The notes under the pieces are model-generated. The model ran no database searches. It had not been told where the DNA came from and was given only the letters and a program-made list of their open reading frames with translations. This document shows, in pieces, positions 25,676 through 34,300 of a DNA stretch of 64,000 nucleotides. Position 1 is the first letter of the stretch. Each line of letters starts with the position of its first letter. Origin of the DNA: Nitrospirillum viridazoti CBAmc (GTDB lineage: Bacteria; Pseudomonadota; Alphaproteobacteria; Azospirillales; Azospirillaceae). The position numbers and the translations under genes were made by a program. The stretch spans positions 434,001 to 498,000 of the forward strand of contig NZ_CP022112.1 of NCBI RefSeq assembly GCF_000730165.1, given 5' to 3'.

Positions 25676-27094
25676 ATGAAGGCAGACATCGTCATCAACG
25701 GCGCCACCCTGGTCACCGACAGCGCTCAGTTCCAGGCCTCCGTCGCCATCAAGGACGGCGCCATCCTGTCCATCGGCGCCGCTGAGTCCATGCCTGAGGC
25801 GGCGGAGGTGGTGGACGCCCGGGGCAAGTACATCCTGCCCGGCGCCATCGACGCCCATGTGCATTTCCGCGACCCCGGCTATACCCACAAGGAAACGTGG
25901 GAGACGGGGACGGCCAGCGCCGCCATGGGCGGCGTCACCACCGTGTTCGAGATGCCCAACACCAATCCGCCCACCGGCACGGTGGAGGCGTTGAACCTGA
26001 AATTGAAGTCTGCCGAGCAAGCCTATGTTGACTTTGGCATTTATGGCCTGCTGGGGGAAGACAACCTTACGGAGCTGGAGGCCTTGATCGAGGGCGGTGT
26101 CGCCGGGTTCAAGTGCTTCATGGGCAACACCTTCGGCAACCTGCCGTCGCCGCCCACCGGCGCCATCCTGGAGGGCTTCGAGATCGTGGCCAAGCACGGC
26201 TACCGCATCGCCCTGCATGCCGAAAACGCTTCCATCATGGCGCGCCGGTCCAAGAAGCTGCGGGAGGCCGGCCGCTGTGACCCGCTGGCCCACCTGGACG
26301 CCCGGCCGCCGGTGGTGGCGACGGAGGCCGTGTCCCGCGCCGCCATCCTGGCGGAATGGACCGGCGCCCGCATCCACATCCTGCACGTCTCCTCAGGTGA
26401 CGAGTTGCGCCCCCTGCGGGAGGCCAAGGCGCGCGGCGTGGACATCACGGCGGAAACCTGCCCGCATTACCTGCTGCTGGATGAGCGCGCCTACACCGAG
26501 AAGAAGTCGCTGATCCGCGTGAACCCGCCGGTGCGTGAGAAGACGCATCAGGACCAGCTGTGGCGCGCGGTGCAGGACGGCACCATCGACATGATCGCCA
26601 CCGACCACGCCCCCCATTCACATGAGGAAAAGCATCGCGACGACATCTGGACGACGGATTGTGGTTTCACCGGCGTGCAGACGCAGATGCCGCTGATGCT
26701 GACGCAAGTGGGCGCGGGCCGCCTGTCGCTGACCGACTATGTGCGCATGACCTCGCTCGCCCCGGCCAAGGCCTTTGGCCTCTACCCGCGCAAGGGCGCC
26801 CTGTTGCCAGGTTCGGACGCCGACTTGGTGATCATCGACATGGAGCGGGAAACCCAGGTGGATTCGAGCAAGCTGAAGTCCAAGGGCTCTAGCACACCCT
26901 TCCACGGCCACGCGGCCAAAGGGGCGCCGGTGCACACTCTGGTTCGCGGCCGCTTCGTCATGCGGGATGGCGCCTTGGTGACGGAGGCCAAGGGCCACGG
27001 CTGCAACGTCCGCCGCATCCAGCAGATGCCGACGCCCAAGCCCCGCAATGTCGAGACGACCACGGCGGCCATCGTCAGAAAGAACCGTAAATAG
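25676..27094 (+). CDS. Cyclic amidohydrolase (allantoinase / dihydroorotase-like)
   Basis: This 472-residue metal-dependent hydrolase of the dihydroorotase/allantoinase/hydantoinase group would open a cyclic amide ring. It shows the first metal motif H61-x-H63-x-R65-D66-P-G, a lysine likely to be carboxylated (Lys146 in GFKCFMG), His181 (ALHAEN), His237 (HILHVSS) and Asp310 (ATDHAPH). This full set of metal ligands indicates an active enzyme. The start at 25676 (MKADIVINGATL) is the family N-terminus, and earlier in-frame sequence is not conserved. It follows the SDR gene under likely LysR control. A hydantoin, allantoin-like or dihydropyrimidine substrate cannot be told apart by eye. Confidence 0.92.
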   Translation: MKADIVINGATLVTDSAQFQASVAIKDGAILSIGAAESMPEAAEVVDARGKYILPGAIDAHVHFRDPGYTHKETWETGTASAAMGGVTTVFEMPNTNPPTGTVEALNLKLKSAEQAYVDFGIYGLLGEDNLTELEALIEGGVAGFKCFMGNTFGNLPSPPTGAILEGFEIVAKHGYRIALHAENASIMARRSKKLREAGRCDPLAHLDARPPVVATEAVSRAAILAEWTGARIHILHVSSGDELRPLREAKARGVDITAETCPHYLLLDERAYTEKKSLIRVNPPVREKTHQDQLWRAVQDGTIDMIATDHAPHSHEEKHRDDIWTTDCGFTGVQTQMPLMLTQVGAGRLSLTDYVRMTSLAPAKAFGLYPRKGALLPGSDADLVIIDMERETQVDSSKLKSKGSSTPFHGHAAKGAPVHTLVRGRFVMRDGALVTEAKGHGCNVRRIQQMPTPKPRNVETTTAAIVRKNRK

Positions 27095-27155
27095 AGGATT
27101 TGCCGCAGCGCGAACCGTATGGGGCATCCCCTGGGCCTTGCCGATATTTCCCGTT

Positions 27156-28166
27156 TCACAATCCTCTGATCCGCCTGGGGTCCACCGGTTCAACCGGCAC
27201 CCCGGCGGCCCGCTTCTTGTCATCATAAACCGCGCGTGTTTTCAGCACGGTTTCATCTATCCACCCCGGGGGGCGTATCTGGCGGCCGATGAATTCCATC
27301 GCGTCGAGAAGCCGTGGCACCAGCGATGGGCCCACATGGTCTGCGCCGTGCACCAACCGATATTCGTGGCCGACCCCGGCGTCAAAAAGGATGCGATGCA
27401 GAAATTCCGCCCCTTGATTCAGGTACAGCATGTCCTGATCGCCGACATCGATGTAAATGGGCAGGTCGGTGAGCCGCCCGGGATCGCGCTTGGCGATTGT
27501 TGGGGGATGGTTCGCCGCCCAGTATTCGAGATCGATGGGCGAACCGAACATTGGCTCGATCACCTTTTCCGGCCGCCAGAATTTGACGCGTGGGCCCGCG
27601 TCGCTCCAGGACAGGACGGGCTCGACAGCGGGTTCCAGGCCTGCCACGGCGCCGAAGACTTCCGGGTGTTTGAACGCGAGCCGCAGGCTTCCCAGTCCGC
27701 CCATGGAATATCCGCCGACGAAGCTGTCTCGCCGCTCCGCCGACACGGCCAGGGTGTCGCGCAGGTGGGGGAGCAGGTCGGAAATGATGAACGTTTCCCA
27801 CCGCTGCGACCCGTCCTTGAAATCCATGTACAGGGATCGGCGTGCGCCGGGCGTGGCGATGACCACGGGCGGGATTCGGCCGTCGGCTATGGCGGCGTCG
27901 ATCGCCGGAACGAAACGCAGCAAATCCTGATCGCTTCCGTTGCCGCCATGCAGAAGAAGCATGAGGGGAAGGGGACGCCCCTGACCGTAGGCCGGTGGCG
28001 TGTAGATGCTGACAGGGACGTCCCCCGGGACGTTGGCTGATCGTAGCGTGACGCTACGCACCTTCCCCGCAACCTTGCCTTCGGCATGGACGCTGGCCGG
28101 CATGCTTGCCATCGCGGCCATCGCGACCGCCAAATCACGTCGGTTGATCACCGGAAGTTTCCCCAT
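27156..28166 (-). CDS. Secreted esterase D-like alpha/beta hydrolase
   Basis: This 336-residue putative esterase has a signal sequence with an early double arginine (NRRDLAVAMAAMASMPASVHA), which may be a Tat-type signal. The nucleophile is Ser154 in GGYSMGG, the acid probably Asp243 or Asp245 (DVGDQD) and the base His277 (HGADHVG). A LLLHGG oxyanion segment lies near residue 70. The family (esterase D/antigen 85-like) cleaves acyl esters, including feruloyl and enterobactin-type esters. It is divergent from the AraC regulator gene, whose downstream cluster includes a tannase-family enzyme, so a joint role in ester use is plausible. Confidence 0.88.
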   Translation of the reverse strand: MGKLPVINRRDLAVAMAAMASMPASVHAEGKVAGKVRSVTLRSANVPGDVPVSIYTPPAYGQGRPLPLMLLLHGGNGSDQDLLRFVPAIDAAIADGRIPPVVIATPGARRSLYMDFKDGSQRWETFIISDLLPHLRDTLAVSAERRDSFVGGYSMGGLGSLRLAFKHPEVFGAVAGLEPAVEPVLSWSDAGPRVKFWRPEKVIEPMFGSPIDLEYWAANHPPTIAKRDPGRLTDLPIYIDVGDQDMLYLNQGAEFLHRILFDAGVGHEYRLVHGADHVGPSLVPRLLDAMEFIGRQIRPPGWIDETVLKTRAVYDDKKRAAGVPVEPVDPRRIRGL

Positions 28167-28468
28167 CGCGGCGACCTTCGGGCACGGCCCCGGCGCATTC
28201 CGGTCAAGGATGCGAGAGGGCGTGTGGGCGAGGAGGTCAAGCGCTTGGTATTAATTTTATTAGACTGTGAATAAATGATTTGGCGTGTCAAGGTTCCTTG
28301 CACGGCGCAGGCGGGGCCGCGGCGGTGCGTGTGTGTCATGGAAAGAAGCTATCGTGCGGCGCGCCACCGTCACCCGGCTCTTGCGGCGCGGATGGGGCAC
28401 TGCAAATAATGGACGCCTTGCGGTACGCGACATCGGCCCGGCCATGTCGCCATAAGAACGAATACGGG
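28167..28468. promoter_or_regulatory. Divergent promoter region between esterase and AraC regulator genes
   Basis: This 302-bp gap contains a marked A/T-rich patch at about 28245-28277 (including TTGGTATTAATTTTATTAG), unlike the rest of the window. It probably holds the promoters of the esterase and regulator genes. An in-frame TTG at 28280 and ATG at 28409 could extend the regulator upstream. No complete -35/-10 pair could be fixed with confidence. Confidence 0.4.
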
Positions 28469-29560
28469 ATGGAAGAAGAACCCACGGGAAAAATGGGGTT
28501 GGATGGCGAGGCGGTCCGGCAACTGCTGCAAGGCGCCGTGCTCAAAGGGTTAGACCCCCACGCGCTTTTACGGGACGCGGCGATCGATCCGGCGGTATAC
28601 GGAAACGCGCGCGCCGCGATCGATGGCCAAGCCCTGGTCCGACTGATCCGTCGGATTCAGTTCGCGCTTGATGACGTCTATCTCGGCTTCTTCGCCCAAG
28701 GCTGCCGCCTCGCGCTTGAGGCCGAGCGGCTCCTGTCCTTCCTGCATTGCGCCACCCTGGGCGAGGCGCTGCGGGTCAGCATCCGCTTCACCGACGCGAT
28801 GTCCGCCGATGTGGGGCCGGGCATCACCGAAGAGCACGGCTCCGGCCTTCAGCACATCTGCAAGTACCAGACCATCCCAGGTGTAAACCGGGACATCCTG
28901 GTCTGGATCAGGTTCGTCTGGATATATCAGTTCTTCAGTTGGCTGATCGGCCGGCCGCTGGTGCTTCGCGGCCTTTCCATCCGGGGGCCGCGCCCCATCC
29001 AGGAAAACGGTTTCGATCGGTTCGCGCTATTCCGCTGTCCCGTGCAGTTTGACGCGCCGGTGGATGCCTTGTCTTACGACTGGGACGACCTGGCGGTGCG
29101 CCTGGTGCACAGTTCCATCAAGGAATATGACGATTACTACGCGAGCGAGCCCGACTGGTTCGACATTCCCGACCGTGGCCCGACCTGGCGGGAGCGGACG
29201 CAGCAGGTGCTGATCGATTTCCAGCGCGCCGGCCTCTGGTCGGCGCCGGTCGAGGTCGTCGCCGCGCGCCTGCGGACGCGTCCCCGGCGGCTTCGCCAGG
29301 ATCTGTCGCTGGAAGGGGAGTGCTTCCAGGACATGAGGACGCGCCTGCGCGGGGAATTGGCCGCGGCCTACCTGCTTGCGAGCGATCTGCCGATCACGGA
29401 GATCGGCCTTACCGTGGGGTTCAGCGAACCCGGAAGCTTTTCGCGCCATTTCTACGCCTGGGCCGGAATGACGCCATCGGCATACCGCACCGAATATATG
29501 GCCGACGCGGCAAAGGTCGGCGCCGCGACCGTCCTTCTCAAGGATCGGCGTATCGCATAG
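28469..29560 (+). CDS. AraC family transcriptional regulator (OruR/ArgR-like, arabinose-binding-domain type)
   Basis: This regulator of about 363 residues has an N-terminal domain of the Arabinose_bd type found in OruR-, VirF- and CdhR-like proteins. The C-terminal AraC helix-turn-helix is visible as LLASDLPITEIGLTVGFSEPGSFSRHFYAW followed, after MT, by PSAYR. The start at 28469 (MEEEPTGK) was chosen because upstream in-frame sequence is low in family character. ATG 28409 and TTG 28280 are alternatives. It lies between the divergent esterase and a TonB receptor, acyl-CoA ligase, transporter and tannase cluster, and is the likely activator of one or both. Confidence 0.88.
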   Translation: MEEEPTGKMGLDGEAVRQLLQGAVLKGLDPHALLRDAAIDPAVYGNARAAIDGQALVRLIRRIQFALDDVYLGFFAQGCRLALEAERLLSFLHCATLGEALRVSIRFTDAMSADVGPGITEEHGSGLQHICKYQTIPGVNRDILVWIRFVWIYQFFSWLIGRPLVLRGLSIRGPRPIQENGFDRFALFRCPVQFDAPVDALSYDWDDLAVRLVHSSIKEYDDYYASEPDWFDIPDRGPTWRERTQQVLIDFQRAGLWSAPVEVVAARLRTRPRRLRQDLSLEGECFQDMRTRLRGELAAAYLLASDLPITEIGLTVGFSEPGSFSRHFYAWAGMTPSAYRTEYMADAAKVGAATVLLKDRRIA

Positions 29561-29567
29561 GCGGGAT

Positions 29568-29589
29568 GGGGCCGCGCGGCCCCCCCCCC
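29568..29589. repeat. 16-bp GC palindrome running into a 10-C tract
   Basis: Just after the AraC gene there is a perfect palindrome GGGGCCGCGCGGCCCC at 29568-29583. It runs directly into a homopolymer of ten C residues (29580-29589). It may act as a weak terminator. Such a tract is also prone to slippage in replication and to sequencing error. It lies in non-coding sequence before the TonB receptor gene. Confidence 0.6.
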
Positions 29590-29717
29590 ATGTCACTTCC
29601 GCCAAATCATGGCGTCACCCGTGTCATTGCCTCTCGTCCGGCAAATGCGAAGATCCGCCTCGACCGGGGGCGTGAGATCCCCGGCGTCAATCGCATCAAA
29701 AAAAGGGAGGGGAGGAC

Positions 29718-32018
29718 ATGAGCAGCTTGAGGCTGATCCGTCGTGGGCGCGCGCTGGCTTTGGGGGCGACGGCGCTGGTCGGTGGATGCCTGGCCACGGG
29801 CCAGGTGTGGGCGCAAGCCCAGACCCAGGGGGCCGCCGTTCAGTCGCAGAATGGCGCTCAGGCCGACGCCTCGCGCGACCTCGGACTGGAGGAAATTCTC
29901 GTGACGGCCGAAAAGCGCGCCGAGGGGCTGCAGAACATCCCGATAGCGATCACTGCCGTCTCGGGGGAAACGCTGGAGAAGGCCGGCGTGAAGGAGGTGG
30001 GCGACCTCGTCCAACTCGCGCCCAGCCTCCAGTTCGGCACGCGGTCCACCAATGTGTTCATCGCCATGCGCGGCATCGGCCAGGCCGGGCAGGACATCGG
30101 CAGCCAGTCGGGTGTGACCGTCTCGCTCGACGGTGTTCCGTTGCTCAACCATTTCATGATGAACCCGTCCTTCCTCGACGTCGAACGGGTGGAGGTTCTC
30201 CGCGGACCGCAAGGCACCATCCAGGGCCGCAATGCGACGGGTGGCGCCATCAATGTCAACAGCAAGGCCCCGACCGATCAGACCGATGCCGAACTGGCGC
30301 TTACCGGTGGCAACTATTCGCGTTTCGGGGCCAAGGGCTTCGTGAACGTGCCGCTGTCCGACAAGGTTCTGACCCGCGTCTCCTTCCAGCGGGACCGTGC
30401 GGATGGCTGGACGGACAACGCGTATCTCGGCCGCCACAACGACAATGCCGACCTGACGGAGGTGCGCGGCCAGGTGTTGGTGAAGCCGTCCGAAATCTTC
30501 AGCATCAGTGCGCTGGTCGATTACACGCGTGACCGCAGCGACCCATCGTTCAATCTTCTGCTGGGCCGTGCCGATCCGGCCAGGCCCACGCCGGCCGAAG
30601 TGCCGGGGTATGCGTATCCCCGCAACAACATTGACGACCTGACCTTCTATTTCAACGAACCCAATCAACGGGACGTGGAGGACATCAGGGCCACCCTGAC
30701 CGCGCACCTGGACCTGGGGCCGGACACGTCGATTACCTCGACCACGGGCTTCATCAAGCACGATATCGACCTGACCAACCTCGATGTCGACCTGACGCCG
30801 GTCGCCAGCGCGCGGTTCGATCTCATCGGCCTGTACGCGAAGCAGGTGACGCAGGAACTCACCGCGACCACGGACGTGGGCAGCCGGGCGGATCTGGTCG
30901 CCGGCCTGTTCTACATGCACGGGGATTCGAGTGAACCGCTGTACCTCAGCACGGCGGCGGTCAAGAACCTGCTGGTCTATCTTCCCGCCGAGACGCTGGA
31001 CTCGTATGCGGCCTACGCGCAGTTCCGCTACAACCTGACCGACAATCTTCGTGCGACGGCCGGTGGACGCTATACCCTCGACTCCAAGTCTTACGCGATG
31101 GATGCCACATCGGGCGGGCGTCACTATCTTCTCGGCGACAACGATATCTGGAAGGCTTTCACGCCCCGCTTCGTGCTTGACTACGCGCCCCAGGACAACA
31201 CGCTGGTTTATGCAAGCGTGTCCCGTGGCTTCAAGTCGGGTGGCTTCAACACCCTGGGCGACATCACGCAGCCGGTTAATTTCTTCAATCCGGAATATGT
31301 CTGGAACTACGAAATCGGCACCAAGGCCAAGTTGTTCGACAACAAATTGCGCATGGGCCTTACCGCGTTCTATGCCGACTACACCAACCTGCAACAGACC
31401 GTCTTCCGCACGAACGTGCAGACGGGGGTGCAGTTCCCGAAGGTCGAGAACTCGTCCGCCGCCACGATCAAGGGCGTCGAATTCGAAGTCGAGGCCATTC
31501 TGGCTGAAGGGTTGAAGGTGGCCGGGGCGGCCACGCGCCTCGATACGGCATTTGGGAAGTTCTGCAACAACGATCCGCTGTATCCGACCCTGCCGACCGC
31601 CGCCGCATGCGTGGGTGTGACCAGCGATGGCCAGGCTTTGCCGCCCGGTGCCAAGAACTTGGAAGGCAATACGCTGACCCAGGCGCCGAAATGGCAGTTC
31701 AACGTATCCGGCGAGTACGTCTTCCCGGTTTCCGGCGCCCTGGAGGTCACCGCGCGCGCCGATTACAAATGGCAAAGCAGGGTCTATTTCGACATCTACA
31801 ACAATCCGCTCGTCTCCCAGGACGGGTACGGGCTGTTCAACGCGTCGGTCGGCCTGGGCACCTTCGACAAGGCCTGGTCGCTGACCGGCTGGGTCCGCAA
31901 CGCCTTCGACGTCCGCTATATCAGCCAGGCGAACACCAGCCCCGGTGCGACGGCGTACACCGCCGGGTCCATCGGCATGCCGCGCATGTACGGGGCGACG
32001 CTCTATCACAGGTTCTAA
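29718..32018 (+). CDS. TonB-dependent outer-membrane receptor
   Basis: This 766-residue outer-membrane transporter has a signal peptide ending near QVWAQAQ and a TonB-box-like EEILVTAEKR near residue 58. The plug domain shows RGIGQAGQD near residue 118 and ERVEVLRGPQGTIQGRNATGG near residue 155. The C-terminal barrel ends ..ATLYHRF with a terminal Phe. A very strong GGAGGGGAGGA ribosome binding site precedes the ATG. It starts a cluster with an acetoacetyl-CoA synthetase-like ligase, an MHS transporter and a tannase. It probably carries that cluster's substrate across the outer membrane. It is only distantly like the first receptor of the window. Confidence 0.95.
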   Translation: MSSLRLIRRGRALALGATALVGGCLATGQVWAQAQTQGAAVQSQNGAQADASRDLGLEEILVTAEKRAEGLQNIPIAITAVSGETLEKAGVKEVGDLVQLAPSLQFGTRSTNVFIAMRGIGQAGQDIGSQSGVTVSLDGVPLLNHFMMNPSFLDVERVEVLRGPQGTIQGRNATGGAINVNSKAPTDQTDAELALTGGNYSRFGAKGFVNVPLSDKVLTRVSFQRDRADGWTDNAYLGRHNDNADLTEVRGQVLVKPSEIFSISALVDYTRDRSDPSFNLLLGRADPARPTPAEVPGYAYPRNNIDDLTFYFNEPNQRDVEDIRATLTAHLDLGPDTSITSTTGFIKHDIDLTNLDVDLTPVASARFDLIGLYAKQVTQELTATTDVGSRADLVAGLFYMHGDSSEPLYLSTAAVKNLLVYLPAETLDSYAAYAQFRYNLTDNLRATAGGRYTLDSKSYAMDATSGGRHYLLGDNDIWKAFTPRFVLDYAPQDNTLVYASVSRGFKSGGFNTLGDITQPVNFFNPEYVWNYEIGTKAKLFDNKLRMGLTAFYADYTNLQQTVFRTNVQTGVQFPKVENSSAATIKGVEFEVEAILAEGLKVAGAATRLDTAFGKFCNNDPLYPTLPTAAACVGVTSDGQALPPGAKNLEGNTLTQAPKWQFNVSGEYVFPVSGALEVTARADYKWQSRVYFDIYNNPLVSQDGYGLFNASVGLGTFDKAWSLTGWVRNAFDVRYISQANTSPGATAYTAGSIGMPRMYGATLYHRF

Positions 32019-32171
32019 GCGGTACCAGTTCTGAGCGGGCCTCGAGGCCCGGGTTCCGCGCGGTCCGGATGGGCCGGCGCTCGGCATCCGGGTCTCGATC
32101 GCGGCCCTACGCAAGGCCTGGCGCTGCGATCCGGAGCGGCGCTGGCCATCGATTCACGAGGAAAGTCCGAC

Positions 32172-34214
32172 ATGACAAATCGCGGGGCGGGCGACAGCGT
32201 CCCCCAGATAAGACTGTATCGGGAATGGCTGCATCGGGAACGCGGCCTGACGTTTCCCGACTACGCGGCGATGTGGGAATGGTCGCGCTCCGATCTTGCC
32301 GCGTTCTGGCTGAGCATCTGGGACTATCACGCGCTGGAATCCCCGACGCCGCCGACCGTCATCGTGGATGGGGCGATGCCGGGCGCACGCTGGTTCGCGG
32401 GCGCGCAGGTGAATTATGCGCGCCAGGTGTTTCGCCACGCCGACTTGGCCGATGCCGCCGGGCAGCCGGCGATCATCGCAGAAGGGGAAAGCGGGCAGGC
32501 CGTCGAATGGACCTGGGGCCAGTTGCGTCGGCGCACGGCGTCGCTGGCCCTTGCCTTGCGCCGCGCGGGCATAGGGCGCGGCGACGTGGTCGCGGCCTAC
32601 CTGCCCAATATCCCTGAGGCGGTCGTTTCCATGCTCGCCTGTGCCAGCCTGGGCGCGGTGTGGACGATGTGCTCGCCCGATATGGGCACGCCAGCGGTGC
32701 TGGATCGATTGCGGCAGGCGGCACCCAAGGCGCTCATCGCCGTCGACGGGGTCTTTTATGGCGGCCGGCGCATGGATCGCTCCGCCACCGTCGAGGCGAT
32801 CCGGCGCGGGCTGCCCACCGTGGCGGCCCTGTTCGCGATCCGGACGGGACATGGCGCGGCGCACATACGGGACTCTATCGACTTCAACGGTGCCCAGTCT
32901 GCGGATGACGCAGAGGTCGCGGCGTTCGAACCCGAATGGCTGCCTTTCGATCATCCGCTGTGGATCCTCTATTCCAGCGGAACGACAGGCCTGCCCAAGG
33001 CGATCGTGCACGGGCATGGCGGCATCGTCATCTCGGCCTGCGTCGGCAACATGCATTTGGACCTGGGGTCCAGCTATTCGCTCAACACGGTCGGTGAAAG
33101 GTTCCACTGGTACAGTGCCACGGGCTGGGTGATGTGGAACATCCAGGTCGGCGGACTTCTCACCGGAACGACGATCTGCCTCTATGACGGTTCGCCGAAA
33201 GGTGCCGCGGGGCAATCGGAATGGCAGCCTTTATGGGCGTTCGCCGCGCGGCACGGCGTGACCTGGTTCGGTGCCGGGGCGGCGTTTTTCGCCAGTTGCC
33301 GCAAGGCGGGCCTGGCCTTGAACGGGATCGGTGACCTGAGGGCCATCCGCGCGCTGGGCAGCACCGGCTCCCCATTGACGGCCGATGTCCAGGACTGGGG
33401 CACGGCGCAGTTTGACGCCGTGGGCACCCCCGACATCTGGTGGTGCAACATCTCCGGCGGGACCGACATCGCCGCCGCGTTCCTGTCGGGGAACCGGGAA
33501 TCGCCTCCGACGCCTGGCCGCCTTCAATGCCGCCACCTGGGCGCCTCGGTCGAGGCATGGGATGAGGATGGACGCGCGCTGCGCGGCCGGGTCGGCGAGC
33601 TTGTCTGCACGCGGCCCTTCCCCAGCATGCCGCTGTTCTTCTGGGGTGACGAGGACGGCAGCCGCTATCGCTCGACCTACTTCGACGCGTGGGACGGCAT
33701 CTGGCGGCATGGTGATTGGCTGGCGGTGGAGGCTGACGGAAGCTGCGTCATCGCCGGACGGAGCGACGCCACCATCAACCGGCACGGCTTGCGGATGGGC
33801 ACCGCCGATATCTATGCCGCCGTGGAGCGCCTGGGGTCCATTGCGGACAGCCTGGTGATCGACCTTGAGGACGGCGCCGGCGACAGCAAGCTGCTCATGT
33901 TTGTCGTCCCTGGCGACGGGCGCGTCTGGGGTCCGGAACTGGAGGCGGCCGTGGTCGCAACCATCCGGGACACGCTCTCGCCCCGGTTCATCCCCGACGC
34001 GTTCATTCCGGCACCGGCAATTCCGCGTACCCTGTCCGGCAAGAAGCAGGAACTGCCGATCAAGCGCCTGTTCCAGGGTTGGCCCGTGGCGAAGGTCATC
34101 GATCCCAATGTGACCGAGAATCCCGGCGTCATCCCCTGGTACATCACGCAGGCCGAGGCCTGGCGGGAACGATCGGGCGCTGCGGAAACGAAAGCCAGGG
34201 GTGACATTGGATGA
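32172..34214 (+). CDS. Acetoacetyl-CoA synthetase-like acyl-CoA ligase
   Basis: This 680-residue ANL-superfamily enzyme activates a carboxylic acid to its CoA thioester through an acyl-AMP. It has an N-terminal acyl-CoA synthetase helix region (YREWLHRERGLTFPDYAAMWEWS), the P-loop YSSGTTGLPKAIVHGHGG near residue 266, the GRSDATINRHGLRMG hinge near residue 540, and the catalytic Lys segment LSGKKQELPIKR near residue 622. The overall form is that of acetoacetate-CoA ligase. Its place with a tannase and a transporter suggests it activates the acid freed by ester cleavage, so the true acid may differ from acetoacetate. Confidence 0.9.
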   Translation: MTNRGAGDSVPQIRLYREWLHRERGLTFPDYAAMWEWSRSDLAAFWLSIWDYHALESPTPPTVIVDGAMPGARWFAGAQVNYARQVFRHADLADAAGQPAIIAEGESGQAVEWTWGQLRRRTASLALALRRAGIGRGDVVAAYLPNIPEAVVSMLACASLGAVWTMCSPDMGTPAVLDRLRQAAPKALIAVDGVFYGGRRMDRSATVEAIRRGLPTVAALFAIRTGHGAAHIRDSIDFNGAQSADDAEVAAFEPEWLPFDHPLWILYSSGTTGLPKAIVHGHGGIVISACVGNMHLDLGSSYSLNTVGERFHWYSATGWVMWNIQVGGLLTGTTICLYDGSPKGAAGQSEWQPLWAFAARHGVTWFGAGAAFFASCRKAGLALNGIGDLRAIRALGSTGSPLTADVQDWGTAQFDAVGTPDIWWCNISGGTDIAAAFLSGNRESPPTPGRLQCRHLGASVEAWDEDGRALRGRVGELVCTRPFPSMPLFFWGDEDGSRYRSTYFDAWDGIWRHGDWLAVEADGSCVIAGRSDATINRHGLRMGTADIYAAVERLGSIADSLVIDLEDGAGDSKLLMFVVPGDGRVWGPELEAAVVATIRDTLSPRFIPDAFIPAPAIPRTLSGKKQELPIKRLFQGWPVAKVIDPNVTENPGVIPWYITQAEAWRERSGAAETKARGDIG

Positions 34215-34300
34215 ACGCGCGGCAAGTGGATAAAGCGTTGCGTCAACCGTCTGCCGCGCAGCCCCTGGCTGACGGGCGGGCGCCGGCCCGGGAAGAACAA

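Noticed and set aside
29607-32114. 835-codon minus-strand frame opposite the second TonB receptor
   Set aside because: It is antisense to a receptor with an intact signal peptide, plug and barrel. No family is visible in it.
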